From assembly GCA_012064385.1 (NCBI GenBank), contig QRDG01000823.1, forward strand, positions 414,846-478,845: a DNA stretch of 64,000 bases, given 5' to 3'. Below, in pieces: positions 22,310 to 31,232 of this stretch (positions are counted from its first letter, which is position 1; each line of letters starts with the position of its first letter). The translations under genes and the position numbers were made by a program. This DNA comes from Puccinellia tenuiflora. Lineage: Eukaryota > Streptophyta > Magnoliopsida > Poales > Poaceae. A model generated the notes under the pieces. The model made no database searches, was not told the origin of the DNA, and was given only the letters and a program-made list of their open reading frames with translations.

Positions 22310-22605
22310 CCAACATGTTGAATGCTTGGATGATTTTCTTTCAACTAAGATGGAAGAAAACACTTGCTTGGAACAACACCTAAGTAAGATGCACCGGCTG
22401 TATTATACTATGGTGGATGTTTGGAACCATGAAATAACTGACGAGATGGCAATAGATGGGGTGCTGCGCTTGCTTCCCCCCAGCTATAAGGATTATGTCA
22501 GGAACTATATCATGGGAAGGGATTCGATCACTTTCTGTGAGTTTATTTCCCAGCTGCGTCAAGTTAAAGTGGAACCCATAGCAGGAGAAGTAGTCAATGC
22601 AGAAG
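22310..22605 (+). pseudogene. BARE-like Gag, C-terminal part
   Basis: Encodes 'HVECLDDFLSTKMEENTCL', 'YYTMVDVWNHEITDEMAIDG', 'VLRLLPPSYKDYVRNYIMG' and 'EFISQLRQVKVEP', the UBN2-type Gag segment of Copia elements. It is the continuation of 9161-9490, displaced by the Sirevirus-like insertion. No CCHC knuckle follows. The reading ends 'VNAEGIF' and stops at 22614-22616 if unspliced. Confidence 0.8.
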
Positions 22606-22700
22606 GTATATTTTGATATACTAGCTATAAATGTTTAAATGTCCCATTTACACTTGTGGTGAGCTAAGTATTTGATACTTGTGCTGTTTTATGAAAACAG
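22606..22700 (+). other. Candidate spliceosomal intron at the end of the BARE-like gag
   Basis: The exon end GAAG is followed by GTATAT, and 95 nt later lies a T-rich stretch and GAAAACAG. Splicing would read GAA GGG CCA GCC GTT TGA, so Gag would end five residues past the junction region. Gag-only subgenomic RNA made by removing a short intron near the end of gag has been described for barley BARE. The present assignment rests only on position and splice-site form. Confidence 0.4.
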
Positions 22701-25392
22701 GGCCAGCCGTTTGAGAAGTGCATGGAGGGACTGAGTGGATTTCGCGGGAAGATGGCAATCAAGGAGTTGATGCTGGCGATGTTCTACTTCTACATTTATC
22801 GTTTTAAATTAGAGGATTTGAATGAGTTTTGTAATCGAATTAAGTGTGATCTTAAATTAGTGTGTCTCGGTTTGTGAGACGGTCATTCATGTTAAAGACA
22901 AATGGTTGTTCTGTTTTCATGAGTAATCCTTTTTGGAGATCACGTTTCGATTATGAGATTATTGTCCTTTGCTAGATTTAAACGATAATTAGTTAAACAC
23001 TTATAAAATAAGGACATACTAAAAATATCCTATACTTAATGATGAGAATTGTTTTAATTGTACTATTAGTGTCAAAAGCATCTTGATGCGCACCACAAAA
23101 TAGTGTGGTTAAAAATGTCATTTTTCTGAAAATGCCATGAGTTGCTGAAAATAAACACAAGTGTTGGTTGTATTTTTCAGTTAATAAAAGACATCATTAT
23201 TTTATCATGAATGAGTAAATAGGAGTATTTATTCATGTCATGATGAGATTTTGGAAGTAGAGGATATTAAGTTAACAAGATAATTGAGTCTTTTCGATTT
23301 GATCAAAAGAGACAAAATATTTGAGTTATTGTTTAGTATGGAGACTTGTGACAAGTGTTATCGCAAATTACAATATTTAGAGATTATTCAAAAGTGTTTT
23401 GATAAAGCTAAAGTATTGTAGTCACATTATATTTCATATTATGTGGTCATAAAGAAGGGTTTTTGGTTTTAAGGTTTTATTTGTATCATTTAGATTTATT
23501 TTGATAACACTCTGTTTTAAATAAAGGGTCTATTTAATGATTTGCGTTTCGCATATGAGTTATGTGAAATAATGAGTTTTTGTAGAATATTCATATGAGA
23601 TTATGAATAGAGATTCCACAATGTGAGACTAAAAGGAACAAACCAATGTGTTTGGTTATGTTGTGTATTTTAGTGATTTTATCGTGAAATGGTTTCATGG
23701 ATAAAAGAATTGTTGGAATGAATTTAGAAAGTTTAAACCTTTCATGTTTATGTATCAAGTGGCACATTTGTAAAGTGCTGTGTTAGTTGAAACTTGACAC
23801 ATAAAAAGTTATTAATGATGGTGATCATTGAATTTTGGTTTAGCTTGTCTAAAGAGAAGTAGGGTTCAAGAATATGAATTTTGTCAAAAGTTGCAAAGTA
23901 ATATTCATGATTTACTTGTCATGTTTGGGAAACAAGACATACCTGCAAAACTACAAAAGAAGAAATAGAAACTTTAAATACGAAAGTGACTAAAAGTCAT
24001 TCTACTTTAAGTTTAAATCATAAAGTAATCGTTACTTGATTTTGTGAAAAGAATGTTTCACATATTTATTTTGCAAAGAGTTTGCGTGGAATAAATAAAA
24101 CTTAGAGCTGGCAAGATGCTGGCGTTTCGTATATGAGTTCTCGAATCTTAAGAGTTAAGAATTTTGGAGGAGTCCAAATTGTCGAGAAAGTGCATAAGAA
24201 ACTGAGTGAGATCTAATTAAGATATGTGGTGACATATATTAAGTTAGAGCAGAAATTAATTTCCATAATCAAAATATGTGGTGACATATGTTTGAGTGGG
24301 AACTAGTTAGTCATGGTCAAATATAAAGATAACATATTTCTGAGTGGGAGCCACAGTGTTTTCACAATTTAATATGTGTATGGTGTATATTTGAGTGGGA
24401 GTTTACAACATCTTGTTTGTATGAAATGGAGATTTCATAAATGTTGTAAATGTTGTCATGGACCAATGCATAACTTATGAAGTGAGTTTGAACGTCAAAT
24501 GTTCATGTATATGAATGTATCTATGAAGGATAGATAAGTTTGATAAACATTAGAGTCAGATGTTTAACCTAAATATTTTTTGAAGGAGTTCAAAATAAAA
24601 CAAGAGAAGAATGGTTCATCTCATTGTAACGTATAGGTGAAACATTGAGTTAGAGAACTCAGTACAAAATTGATGGTTGAAGGATATGTTGGAATTCAAT
24701 ATGAATTGTTCATAGGTCTCAACATATAAGAACCATGTGTTTGTACATGATGATATGTGACCCAAGTTCTTAGTTGTAAGAACATGTTAAATGAGGAGTC
24801 ATTTTTCATGAAATTGAGATAAATTTAGAAAAATGGTAGACTTGGTTGAAGTCATAAAGCCAGACTAAATTGGAGATCTTTTAGAGTCAAAGCAGCGCAG
24901 CGAAAGCATGATCGGAAATATCGAAGTGCAAAGTTACACTGTCGATTTGTTAAGTCTACAAACATATAGGAGTATATGATTAATTTAAGGATTGAAATAA
25001 GATATAATATTTTGGTTTGAGAAAGTTGTTTCAAGATTGAGTGAGTTCCAGATGCATATGTTGTGGGAAAGTCCATTTGACTGATCATACATATAGGCAT
25101 AAAAGGATATGAATATTTCACTCTATAACCAAACATATTATATACATTATATGATAATGAGTATTATCATAGGATGATAGGAAGTTTATCATGTGATGAT
25201 AAAGTAATGTCAAATTAGATGACAGTTACAATTTTTTTGCAAAGGACATAAAGAGCTGTAAAGTACAGAGCACGGACAGGACCTCTTCCACAAGAAAACA
25301 TGATCAACACTGAGACTTCATGAGTGTGACTCCATGAGTGTTAGATGGAGGAAATGTAAACTAGATTATTGACTCTAGTGCAAGTGGGAGAC
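22701..25392 (+). other. Non-coding remainder of the BARE-like internal region
   Basis: AT-rich with stops in all frames; no protease, integrase, RT or RNase H can be found. Several 'agtgggag' motifs occur (for example near 24351 and 24396), and the copy 'caagtgggagac' at 25381-25392 is the polypurine tract next to the 3' LTR. Confidence 0.7.
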
Positions 25393-26749
25393 TGTTGGGA
25401 ATATGCCCTAGAGGCAATAATAAAATGGTTTATTAAGCATATTCACGTTTATGATAATAGTTTATTATCCATGCTATAATTGTATTAAATGGAAACATAA
25501 TACATGTGTGGAATATAAACACCCGGAGTCCCTAGTGAGCCTCTACAGGACTAGTTCGTTGATCGACAGATAGTTAGAGTTTCCTAACTATGGACTTGTT
25601 ATAGTCACTTGATAAGGGAGTCATATCATTAGGAGTAATGGCATGATGGACATGACCCAAATAAAGAGTTGCAATTAATCGTGTCACAAAAGTTTTGTTG
25701 TCAACACTTTTAATATGCCAAATATAGTTTCCTTAGACCATGAGATTATATCACTCCCGTTCACCGGAGGAATACTTTGTGGACATCAAACGTCACTTCG
25801 TAATTGGGTGATTATAAGGGTGACTTTCAGGTATCTCCGATGGTGGGTTGTTGGGTGATATGAATCAAGAATGGGATTTGTCCCTCCATGTGACGGAGAA
25901 GATATCTCCAGGCCTTCTCGGTAATATAGCATCAAAAGTCTGCAGACATGTGATTAGGTTGTAATCACCGGGATCCTATATTATGGACGAGTAAAGAGAA
26001 CTTGCCGGTAACAAGATTAAACTAGACATGGGGATGTCAACGATTATATCTCGGGCAAGTAAAATATCATGAGACAAAGGGAATCATATATGAGATTAAT
26101 TGAATCTCCGGCATTGTGGTTCAATCGAGAAAAGGTTTTCGTTGAGTGTATAGGAATTAATATGGGATCCCGGTCCCGCTATTAATTATTGATATGATCA
26201 TGTCTATGCATTCTCGAACCCGTAGGGTCACACACTTAACGTTCCGATGAAATTAGGTTTTGCGATGAATTAAATGATGAAGTGAACGAATGGTGATTCG
26301 GAGTCTCGGATGGGATCCCGGACGTCACGAGGAGTTCCGGAGGAGTCCGGAGAATAAGATTCATATATGGAAAGTTGTTTCCGGAGGTTTCGGAAAAGTT
26401 CCGGAAATTATTTATAGGGTACCGGAAGGTTCCGGAATGTTCTAAAAGGTTCTAGAAGTGGGACCACATATTGTATGGGGCCCACATGGACCAAAGGGGT
26501 GCTGCTGGCCACTTGGGCCAGCCGCACCACTCAATGGCCCATATGGGCTGCGGCATAGGAAGGGGGGGAATCCCACTCCTAGTTGGACTAGGAGTTGGGC
26601 CCTCCACCCTTTAGGAAAGGGAGCCCAAGGAGGAGTCCTAGATGGACTCCAACTTGGGGGGCAAGGCAAGAGGGGGCCGGCCGGCCCCTACCCTAGCCCT
26701 AGCCGTCACCTATATCACTACTAGGAAAAGGCTTATAGGTGGATTAAAT

Positions 26750-26985
26750 AGCCGTGGCGCACCACCATTTTGATGCCCCACGGGTATATAGCCGCGGCGT
26801 ACGAAAAGACGGTGCGCCACGGGTGGTCCATTACCCGTGGCGCACCAAAATGGTGGGGCGCCACGGCTATGTGGTGGCCTGGCTGGCTAGCGAGCCCCCT
26901 CCTTACCCGTGGCGCACCTTATTTTTGTGCGCCACGGGTAAGTTGCTACCCGTGGCGCATCGCGGCGACGTGCGCCACAACTATT
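26750..26985. repeat. Left subterminal repeats of CACTA element 2
   Basis: Alternating direct and inverted copies of ccgtggcgca and tgcgccacgg, spaced about 20-50 bp. This is the usual binding array for a CACTA transposase. Confidence 0.85.
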
Positions 26986-26999
26986 TGTACAGAGTACAG

Positions 27000-28200
27000 A
27001 CTCGCTTCAATTCGCGCACCCCACCTACCACGCTCCCTAGCTCTCTCTCCCCCTTATCCTCTCGATCCCCTTCGCCTCATCTTCTTCCTCGAGCGCCGCC
27101 AGCATCCTCTCAGCGGCCGCCCTCCCAGGCCACCCCTCACCTCCGCCTCCCAAGATCTTGTCGTAAGTGCCCTTCTCCCCGGCCAACGCCGCGCGAGCTG
27201 GACCCCCGCCTCCCCGGATCTCCTCCTCCACCTCCCTGGCTCGCCTCGGTGCCTCGGTGGCCGCCCTCCCAGGCCACCCCTCACCTCCCCGCGCTCCTGC
27301 TGGTGGTCGCCTTACCGGGCTGCTCCTCCCGGCGTCCACCCGGAGCGGCTGCCAGGGTCTTCTCCGACAACGTCTCCGAGGTGCTCCTGCCAGCACTGCT
27401 TCCCCGGCCTCGGCACTCCTGGACCCCGCCGCCACTGTTCGTCGGCGTGGTCTAGACCAGCGGTGGTGTCCGTTTGCCGGCGGACGGCGCTTCCATCCGC
27501 GCTGAGATCAAACATCGGCTATAGTCCGTCTCGGGTGAGCTCGAACTCCTCTTATCTGCTCTATCGTCACGCCATGGCGATGATTTACTTGGATTAGGCT
27601 ACAAATCTGCAAGAAGAACTCCAGTTTCGTTGTTTTAGTCACACCTACTAGCTTTGATGGGTGCTGATGTAGCCTTTTTAGGTATTAAGTTTGTTACTAC
27701 CTTGCTGCGATATAAAGATGCTCGATTTCTGATCATGATTGAAGTGCGTTCTGCTGTGAAAGTTTGTAGCTAAACTGAACCATTGAATTCTGTAGTCAGC
27801 TGTGAGCAGATAAAGAAATGGCTAGTAACTAGAGCACCAGTGCTATCTCCGGGATGTAGATTTAGGTTTTTATTCGACTTCGCTCATGTATCTACATCTC
27901 CCGTCTGCACACGTAGGCAGTGGGTGTATATGAAATGGACAGACTTCCTAGTCGGTATTGATGGCTACCCTTTGGCTACTTAGGATTATTAGGACTGATT
28001 AGATTTTACTGCTAGCTGCTATCATGATCTTAGTCTTCATATTGCTTCTGTCTATATAGAGATGTGCTGCTGGTGAGGTCTAGAATTCACTACTGGTTGA
28101 GTAGGTACACTAGATGTATATGGTCCGTGGCTGCTACTTGCTGGTATTCTCTTACATTATATGTGCTATTTTCTTTCCTAACCACCGGACTGAATTCTGT
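27000..28200 (+). other. Leader-like GC-rich region, then AT-rich DNA, of CACTA element 2
   Basis: From 27000 to about 27500 the sequence is pyrimidine- and GC-rich, like a grass 5' leader or first exon ('gctctctctcccccttatcc', 'ccaagatcttgtcgtaagtg'). It has open frames in several phases, but no family is recognised and none is called. 27600-28200 is AT-rich without coding potential. This region could carry the promoter and first exon of the transcript that contains the hairpins; that is inference. Confidence 0.35.
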
Positions 28201-28260
28201 GCTTGTTTGGAACTTATTTTCTTCGAAAGCCGATGATTAAAAATGTTGTGGCACTATGTG

Positions 28261-28348
28261 GTAACCCTGAAGGTCTGCAGAGCCTTGTGATATGCAGAAG
28301 TACAAGTCCTGTGCATCCTACTTGGCTCTGCCGATCCTTCAGGGCTAC
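28261..28348 (+). ncRNA. Hairpin unit 1, stem type A (candidate small-RNA precursor)
   Basis: The 5' arm 28261-28284 pairs with the 3' arm 28324-28348, with one bulged A in the 3' arm, an A-C mismatch near the base and a T-C mismatch at position 15 of the 5' arm. The upper stem near the loop has two further mismatches, so this unit is more decayed than its duplicate, unit 4. Confidence 0.6.
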
Positions 28349-28457
28349 TAATAATTGTGTGTCCGACCTAAATATGAGGCGCAAAATCTAAGTCATATTT
28401 ATTTTGTTTTGTCTGTTTATTCGAAAGCCGATGATTAAAATGTTGTGGCACTAGGTT

Positions 28458-28546
28458 GTAGGCCTGCAGGTCTGGTGAGCCTTGTGATATGCACAAGTAC
28501 CAAGTTTTGTGCATCATACTTGGCTCACCAGATCCTGCAGGTCTAC
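28458..28546 (+). ncRNA. Hairpin unit 2, stem type B (candidate small-RNA precursor)
   Basis: A 24-nt 5' arm (28458-28481) pairs with a 25-nt 3' arm (28522-28546): 23 Watson-Crick pairs, one G-U pair and one bulged A. The loop side repeats the 'ttgtgatatgcacaag' block and its partial complement. The size, single bulge and near-perfect duplex resemble a plant microRNA or siRNA precursor; no known microRNA is recognised. Confidence 0.65.
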
Positions 28547-28650
28547 TTGTGTGTCCGACCTAAGTATGAGGCGCAAAATCTAAGTCATTAATCATTTTGT
28601 TTTGTCTTTTTCTTCTAAGCCGATGATTAAAATGTTGTGACACTGTATGA

Positions 28651-28734
28651 TTCAGGGAGGAGCTAGTGAACCTTGTGATATACACAAATAAATATTTTGT
28701 GCATCCTACTTGGTTCACTTGCTCCGTCTCTGAA
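28651..28734 (+). ncRNA. Hairpin unit 3, stem type C (candidate small-RNA precursor)
   Basis: A 22-nt 5' arm (28651-28672) pairs with a 23-nt 3' arm (28712-28734), with one bulged C and two imperfect positions. The stem sequence is unrelated to types A and B, but it sits at the same place in the unit and keeps the 'ccttgtgata' start of the loop. Confidence 0.55.
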
Positions 28735-28838
28735 ATGTGTGTCCAATTTAAATATGTATGAGGCACAAATCCAAAATCATTTTGTTTTTTCTTTCTCTTT
28801 CCGAATGCCGATGATTAAAAATGTTGTGGCACTATGTG

Positions 28839-28926
28839 GTAACCCTGAAGGTCGGCCGAGCCTTGTGATATGCACAAGTACAAGTCTTGTGCATCCTACT
28901 TGGCTCGGCCGATCCTTCAGGGCTAC
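28839..28926 (+). ncRNA. Hairpin unit 4, stem type A (candidate small-RNA precursor)
   Basis: A 24-nt 5' arm (28839-28862) pairs with a 25-nt 3' arm (28902-28926): 23 Watson-Crick pairs, one A-C mismatch and one bulged A. Above an internal loop a second stem of 9 bp (atgcacaag/cttgtgcat) closes a 7-nt loop, tacaagt. Relative to unit 1 it differs at one stem pair by a double, compensatory change (A-U there, C-G here). Confidence 0.65.
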
Positions 28927-29035
28927 TAATAATTGTGTGTCCGACCTAAGTATGAGGCGCAAAATCTAAGTCATTTTTATTTTGTATTGTCTGTTTCTTC
29001 GAAAGCCGATGATTAAAATGTTGTGGCACTAAGTT

Positions 29036-29124
29036 GTAGGCCTGCAGGTCTTGTGAGCCTTGTGATATGCACAAGTACCAAGTCTTGTGCATCATACTTG
29101 GCTCACAAGATCCTGCAGGTCTAC
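29036..29124 (+). ncRNA. Hairpin unit 5, stem type B (candidate small-RNA precursor)
   Basis: Arms 29036-29059 and 29100-29124 pair as in unit 2. The only stem difference is a compensatory pair: TCTGG/CCAGA in unit 2 and TCTTG/CAAGA here, that is G-C replaced by U-A, with pairing kept. Confidence 0.65.
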
Positions 29125-29228
29125 TTGAGTGTCCGACCTAAGTATGAGGCGCAAAATCTAAGTCATTTTTATTTTCTTTTGTTTTTTTTCTTCTAAGCCG
29201 ATGATTAAAATGTTGTGACACTAGGCAT

Positions 29229-29435
29229 TTTAGCCTCCCTGCAGCGAACGGCACACAACGAGCGTCTACCTTTGTCACCGAACCCAATGGCTGGATTTAG
29301 CCTACCTGCTGGCATGTTCCCTGGCATTATTGTTTTGTCTTTGTTCACCGGCCTGATCAATGTGTGTCCAATCTAAGTATGAGGCATAAACATCTTGTGC
29401 ATACTCTTACTTGGTCCGCTTGCCCCGTTCCTGAT
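29229..29435 (+). ncRNA. Degenerate hairpin unit 6
   Basis: Expected position of the type C duplicate (unit 3 + 578 bp). The start of the unit and the 3' part ('catcttgtgcat-ctcttacttgg', 29391-29413) are recognisable, but the 5' arm has been replaced by unrelated sequence and no long stem forms. A short direct duplication containing 'ctgatcaatgtgtgtccaat' (29353 and 29431) marks a rearrangement. Confidence 0.45.
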
Positions 29436-29532
29436 CAATGTGTGTCCAATCTAAGTATGAGGCATAAACTCAAATCATTTTGTTTCTTCTCTATGAATTG
29501 ACAAAGCCGATGATTTAAACTATGCCATGGTA

Positions 29533-29622
29533 AAGGCAAGGAGAGTGTCTATAATGCCTTGTAGTATATACAATTGGAGTGTTTGTATTAATACATGGTC
29601 TTATAGACACTCTTTTTGCCTT
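29533..29622 (+). ncRNA. Hairpin unit 7, stem type D (candidate small-RNA precursor)
   Basis: Arms 29533-29558 and 29597-29622 form a 26-position duplex with about 22 Watson-Crick pairs, three G-U pairs and one mismatch, built around 'gagtgtctata'. The unit start 'aagccgatgatt' and the loop start 'gccttgta' tie it to the array, but the stem sequence is new. It would give a different small RNA from types A-C. Confidence 0.6.
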
Positions 29623-29731
29623 GTTTTGCACGGCAATGATATATGAGGCTTTCCATTGTTAACTTCTCGCATTTCGTAAATTTTAATATTACTTTTGTAA
29701 CAAAATTTTGACTTAAGCATTTTTTACTTAG

Positions 29732-30133
29732 GTGTTCTCGGTGACGATGTCCATGTTGGACCAGAGGGACGATGTGCGGGACTGGGCTCCACCGGGCTGG
29801 CACTGGGAGGTGCTACCTTCCGGGACGCGCAGCTTGGTGAGGAATCCGGATGACGTCGTCGACCCTGATCTTCTGTGGTGGCAGTCGCGTGGGCCACGCT
29901 CGGTGCAGAGGGAGCCGGCCCCCGAGGAGGAGGTACGTCGCCGTATTAGGGAGGAGGACGAGCACGTCCGTCGATACATGTATCTGCTGGTTAGGCAGTA
30001 TGACGGTAGGTGGTCGTTTCTTCAGAGGGTTCCTGCTCACGTGAGTTATGACCCTGTGAGGGTTCCTTCTCTTTGGATGCGTAGCGCCGCCGTCGACTCA
30101 GTACAGTTCGATGAATCAGAAGGTTCATGTTGA
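29732..30133 (+). CDS. Hypothetical protein in CACTA element 2
   Basis: The open frame 29732-30133 has two early Met codons (29732 and 29747). A good 3' splice signal, a T-rich tract followed by ACTTAG, ends at 29731, so this may be the last exon of a longer transcript that spans the hairpin array. The 133 residues are rich in charged and aromatic residues ('DWAPPGWHWEVLPSGTR', 'LLWWQSRGPR', then a charged helix 'EEEVRRRIREEDEHVRRYMY'). No signal peptide, membrane segment or known domain is recognised. The frame is followed by AT-rich DNA with 'taataatatgatcgatgaac' twice, which could hold poly(A) signals. It may be captured host sequence or a CACTA accessory protein; the function is unknown. 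Confidence 0.4.
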   Translation: MFSVTMSMLDQRDDVRDWAPPGWHWEVLPSGTRSLVRNPDDVVDPDLLWWQSRGPRSVQREPAPEEEVRRRIREEDEHVRRYMYLLVRQYDGRWSFLQRVPAHVSYDPVRVPSLWMRSAAVDSVQFDESEGSC

Positions 30134-30384
30134 AATTAGCTAAGCTTCATGTATTAGCTACTGGATATGTAATAATATGATCGATGAACTGTGATTATGA
30201 TCAACTTTGTGTAATAATATGATCGATGAACTATGATTGGAAATTGTGTATTTATACTGGTTTATCAAATATTTCTCTCTATATAATATTGGAATATGAA
30301 TTTCCTGTAATGTGATATATCTGTTTGTATAAATACCTGTATAAATACCGTATTTTCTGTATATAAAAAATACAGAAAAACTTA

Positions 30385-30582
30385 GCCGTGGCGCATGACA
30401 GAAGGTAGCCGTGGCGCACCCTATCCGTGGCGCAGGATAGACATGTGCGCCATGGGTAATACTCGTGGCGCACATCTGTGCCTGCGCCACGGGTAAGGTT
30501 GGTTACCCGTGGCGTGGCAATCCGTGGCGCAGGCCCCTGCGCCACGGGTAGCCTTATTTGGTGCGCCACGGGTAGCCTTTTC
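30385..30582. repeat. Right subterminal repeats of CACTA element 2
   Basis: Dense direct and inverted copies of ccgtggcgca/tgcgccacgg up to the right terminus, mirroring 26750-26985. Confidence 0.85.
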
Positions 30583-31232
30583 CCTAGTAGTGTATAAAGG
30601 GGGGGGAGGGAGGGGTGCGGCACACCCTTGAGGCAGCCGGCCCTTGCACCCTAGCCGCACCACCCCTCCACCCCTAAACCCTAGCCGCGCCACCCCTTAC
30701 CCCGAAGGGCTGCCGCCGCCTCTCCTCCATCTAGAGCTGTCGCACCACCTCTCCCCGAAGGGCTGCTGCGCCACCTCCACCTCTCCCTCTCCTCTTGCTT
30801 GGCTTGGCGAAGCCCTGCTCGCGGAGATCATCATCATCACCGGCACTGCCGTCGTGTTGCTGAGATCATCAAGGCCACGTCTTCTCGCTTGCGGGATCAA
30901 GGAGTCGACGTCTTCATCGAGCCGTACGTGTGGACGTCGCGGAGGTGCTGCCCGTTGCTGCACTTCACCGGATTGGATCTCGAGGATAATACATCTCCTC
31001 GCGACTAGACGAGTCTAGTTGCGGGGATCGACTAGTCAACCCCTGCACCGACAAAACGAGTTTGTTGATCTTCAAGGGTAAGAGATTGGATATCACCTTC
31101 GCTATCTTCATCTCGTAGATCTCGATCCTTGGGGTTTATTCCGCTTGCCGCGTAGGAAAAATTATTGTTTTCCATGCTGCGACCCCATCACGTGGCACTT
31201 TCTCTCGGCGCATGTCACAAGCCCAGCGTGGA

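Larger units (their letters stand above)
28229..29660 (+). repeat. Tandem array of hairpin units, about 195-bp period
   Basis: Each unit starts near 'gccgatgattaaaatgttg' (28229, 28427, 28619, 28807, 29005, 29197, 29506) and closes with 'gaggc-caaaatctaagtcat' or a close variant. Between these lies one hairpin of 84-90 nt. Hairpin starts are 28261, 28458, 28651, 28839, 29036 and 29533. Units 1-3 and 4-6 are a higher-order copy 578 bp apart (28261 to 28839, 28458 to 29036). Unit 6 (about 29229-29435) has lost its fold. Stems differ between types A (units 1, 4), B (2, 5), C (3) and D (7), while the loop-side sequence and spacers are conserved in units 1-5. Confidence 0.9.
26716..30592 (+). mobile_element. 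CACTA element 2, carrying a hairpin array
   Basis: Starts CACTACTAGGAAAAGGC and ends CCTTTTCCCTAGTAGTG, with target duplication TAT at 26713-26715 and 30593-30595. Subterminal CCGTGGCGCA/TGCGCCACGG repeats fill 26750-26985 and 30385-30582. It is 3877 bp long and has no TNPA/TNPD-like transposase. The cargo is a GC-rich leader-like region (about 27000-27600), a tandem array of hairpins (28229-29660) and an open frame (29750-30133). CACTA elements often carry captured host DNA, and rice CACTA elements carry the microRNA gene miR820, so RNA cargo has precedent. Confidence 0.93.
7135..31190 (+). mobile_element. BARE/Angela-like Copia element, non-autonomous, carrying two nested insertions
   Basis: The 5' end at 7135 (TGTTGGGAATATGCCCTAG) and the 3' end at 31190 (CGACCCCATCA) are bounded by the duplication CGTGG at 7130-7134 and 31191-31195. 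The start matches the known BARE1/WIS/Angela LTR start. The internal parts are the leader (8158-9160), the gag N-terminal part (9161-9490), the gag C-terminal part (22310-22605) and non-coding DNA (22701-25392). No integrase or reverse transcriptase is found, so mobilisation would need proteins from a related autonomous element. The Sirevirus-like insertion splits gag, and the CACTA element splits the 3' LTR. Confidence 0.9.
25393..31190 (+). repeat. 3' LTR of the BARE-like element, split by CACTA element 2
   Basis: The LTR consists of 25393-26715 plus 30596-31190, about 1.9 kb once the CACTA element and one copy of its TAT duplication are removed. It ends with the block 'aaaattattgttttccatgc' followed by TGCGACCCCATCA, the classical BARE-type LTR end. 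The part after the CACTA element includes TATAAAGG at about 30593, so the CACTA element landed at the probable promoter TATA box of the LTR. Confidence 0.88.

Noticed and set aside
26754..27597. Two overlapping open frames of 230-275 codons
   Set aside because: Low-complexity proline/serine/arginine translations across subterminal repeats and a GC-rich leader, with no domain and equal openness in other phases.
28261..29124. Assignment of the hairpins to a known miRNA family such as miR820, miR395 or miR2118
   Set aside because: The arm sequences do not match any family I can recall; only the genomic context (CACTA) parallels miR820.
29732..30133. Identification of the CACTA open frame as a TNPA/TNPD transposase
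   Set aside because: It is too short and shows none of the conserved CACTA transposase blocks; left as hypothetical.
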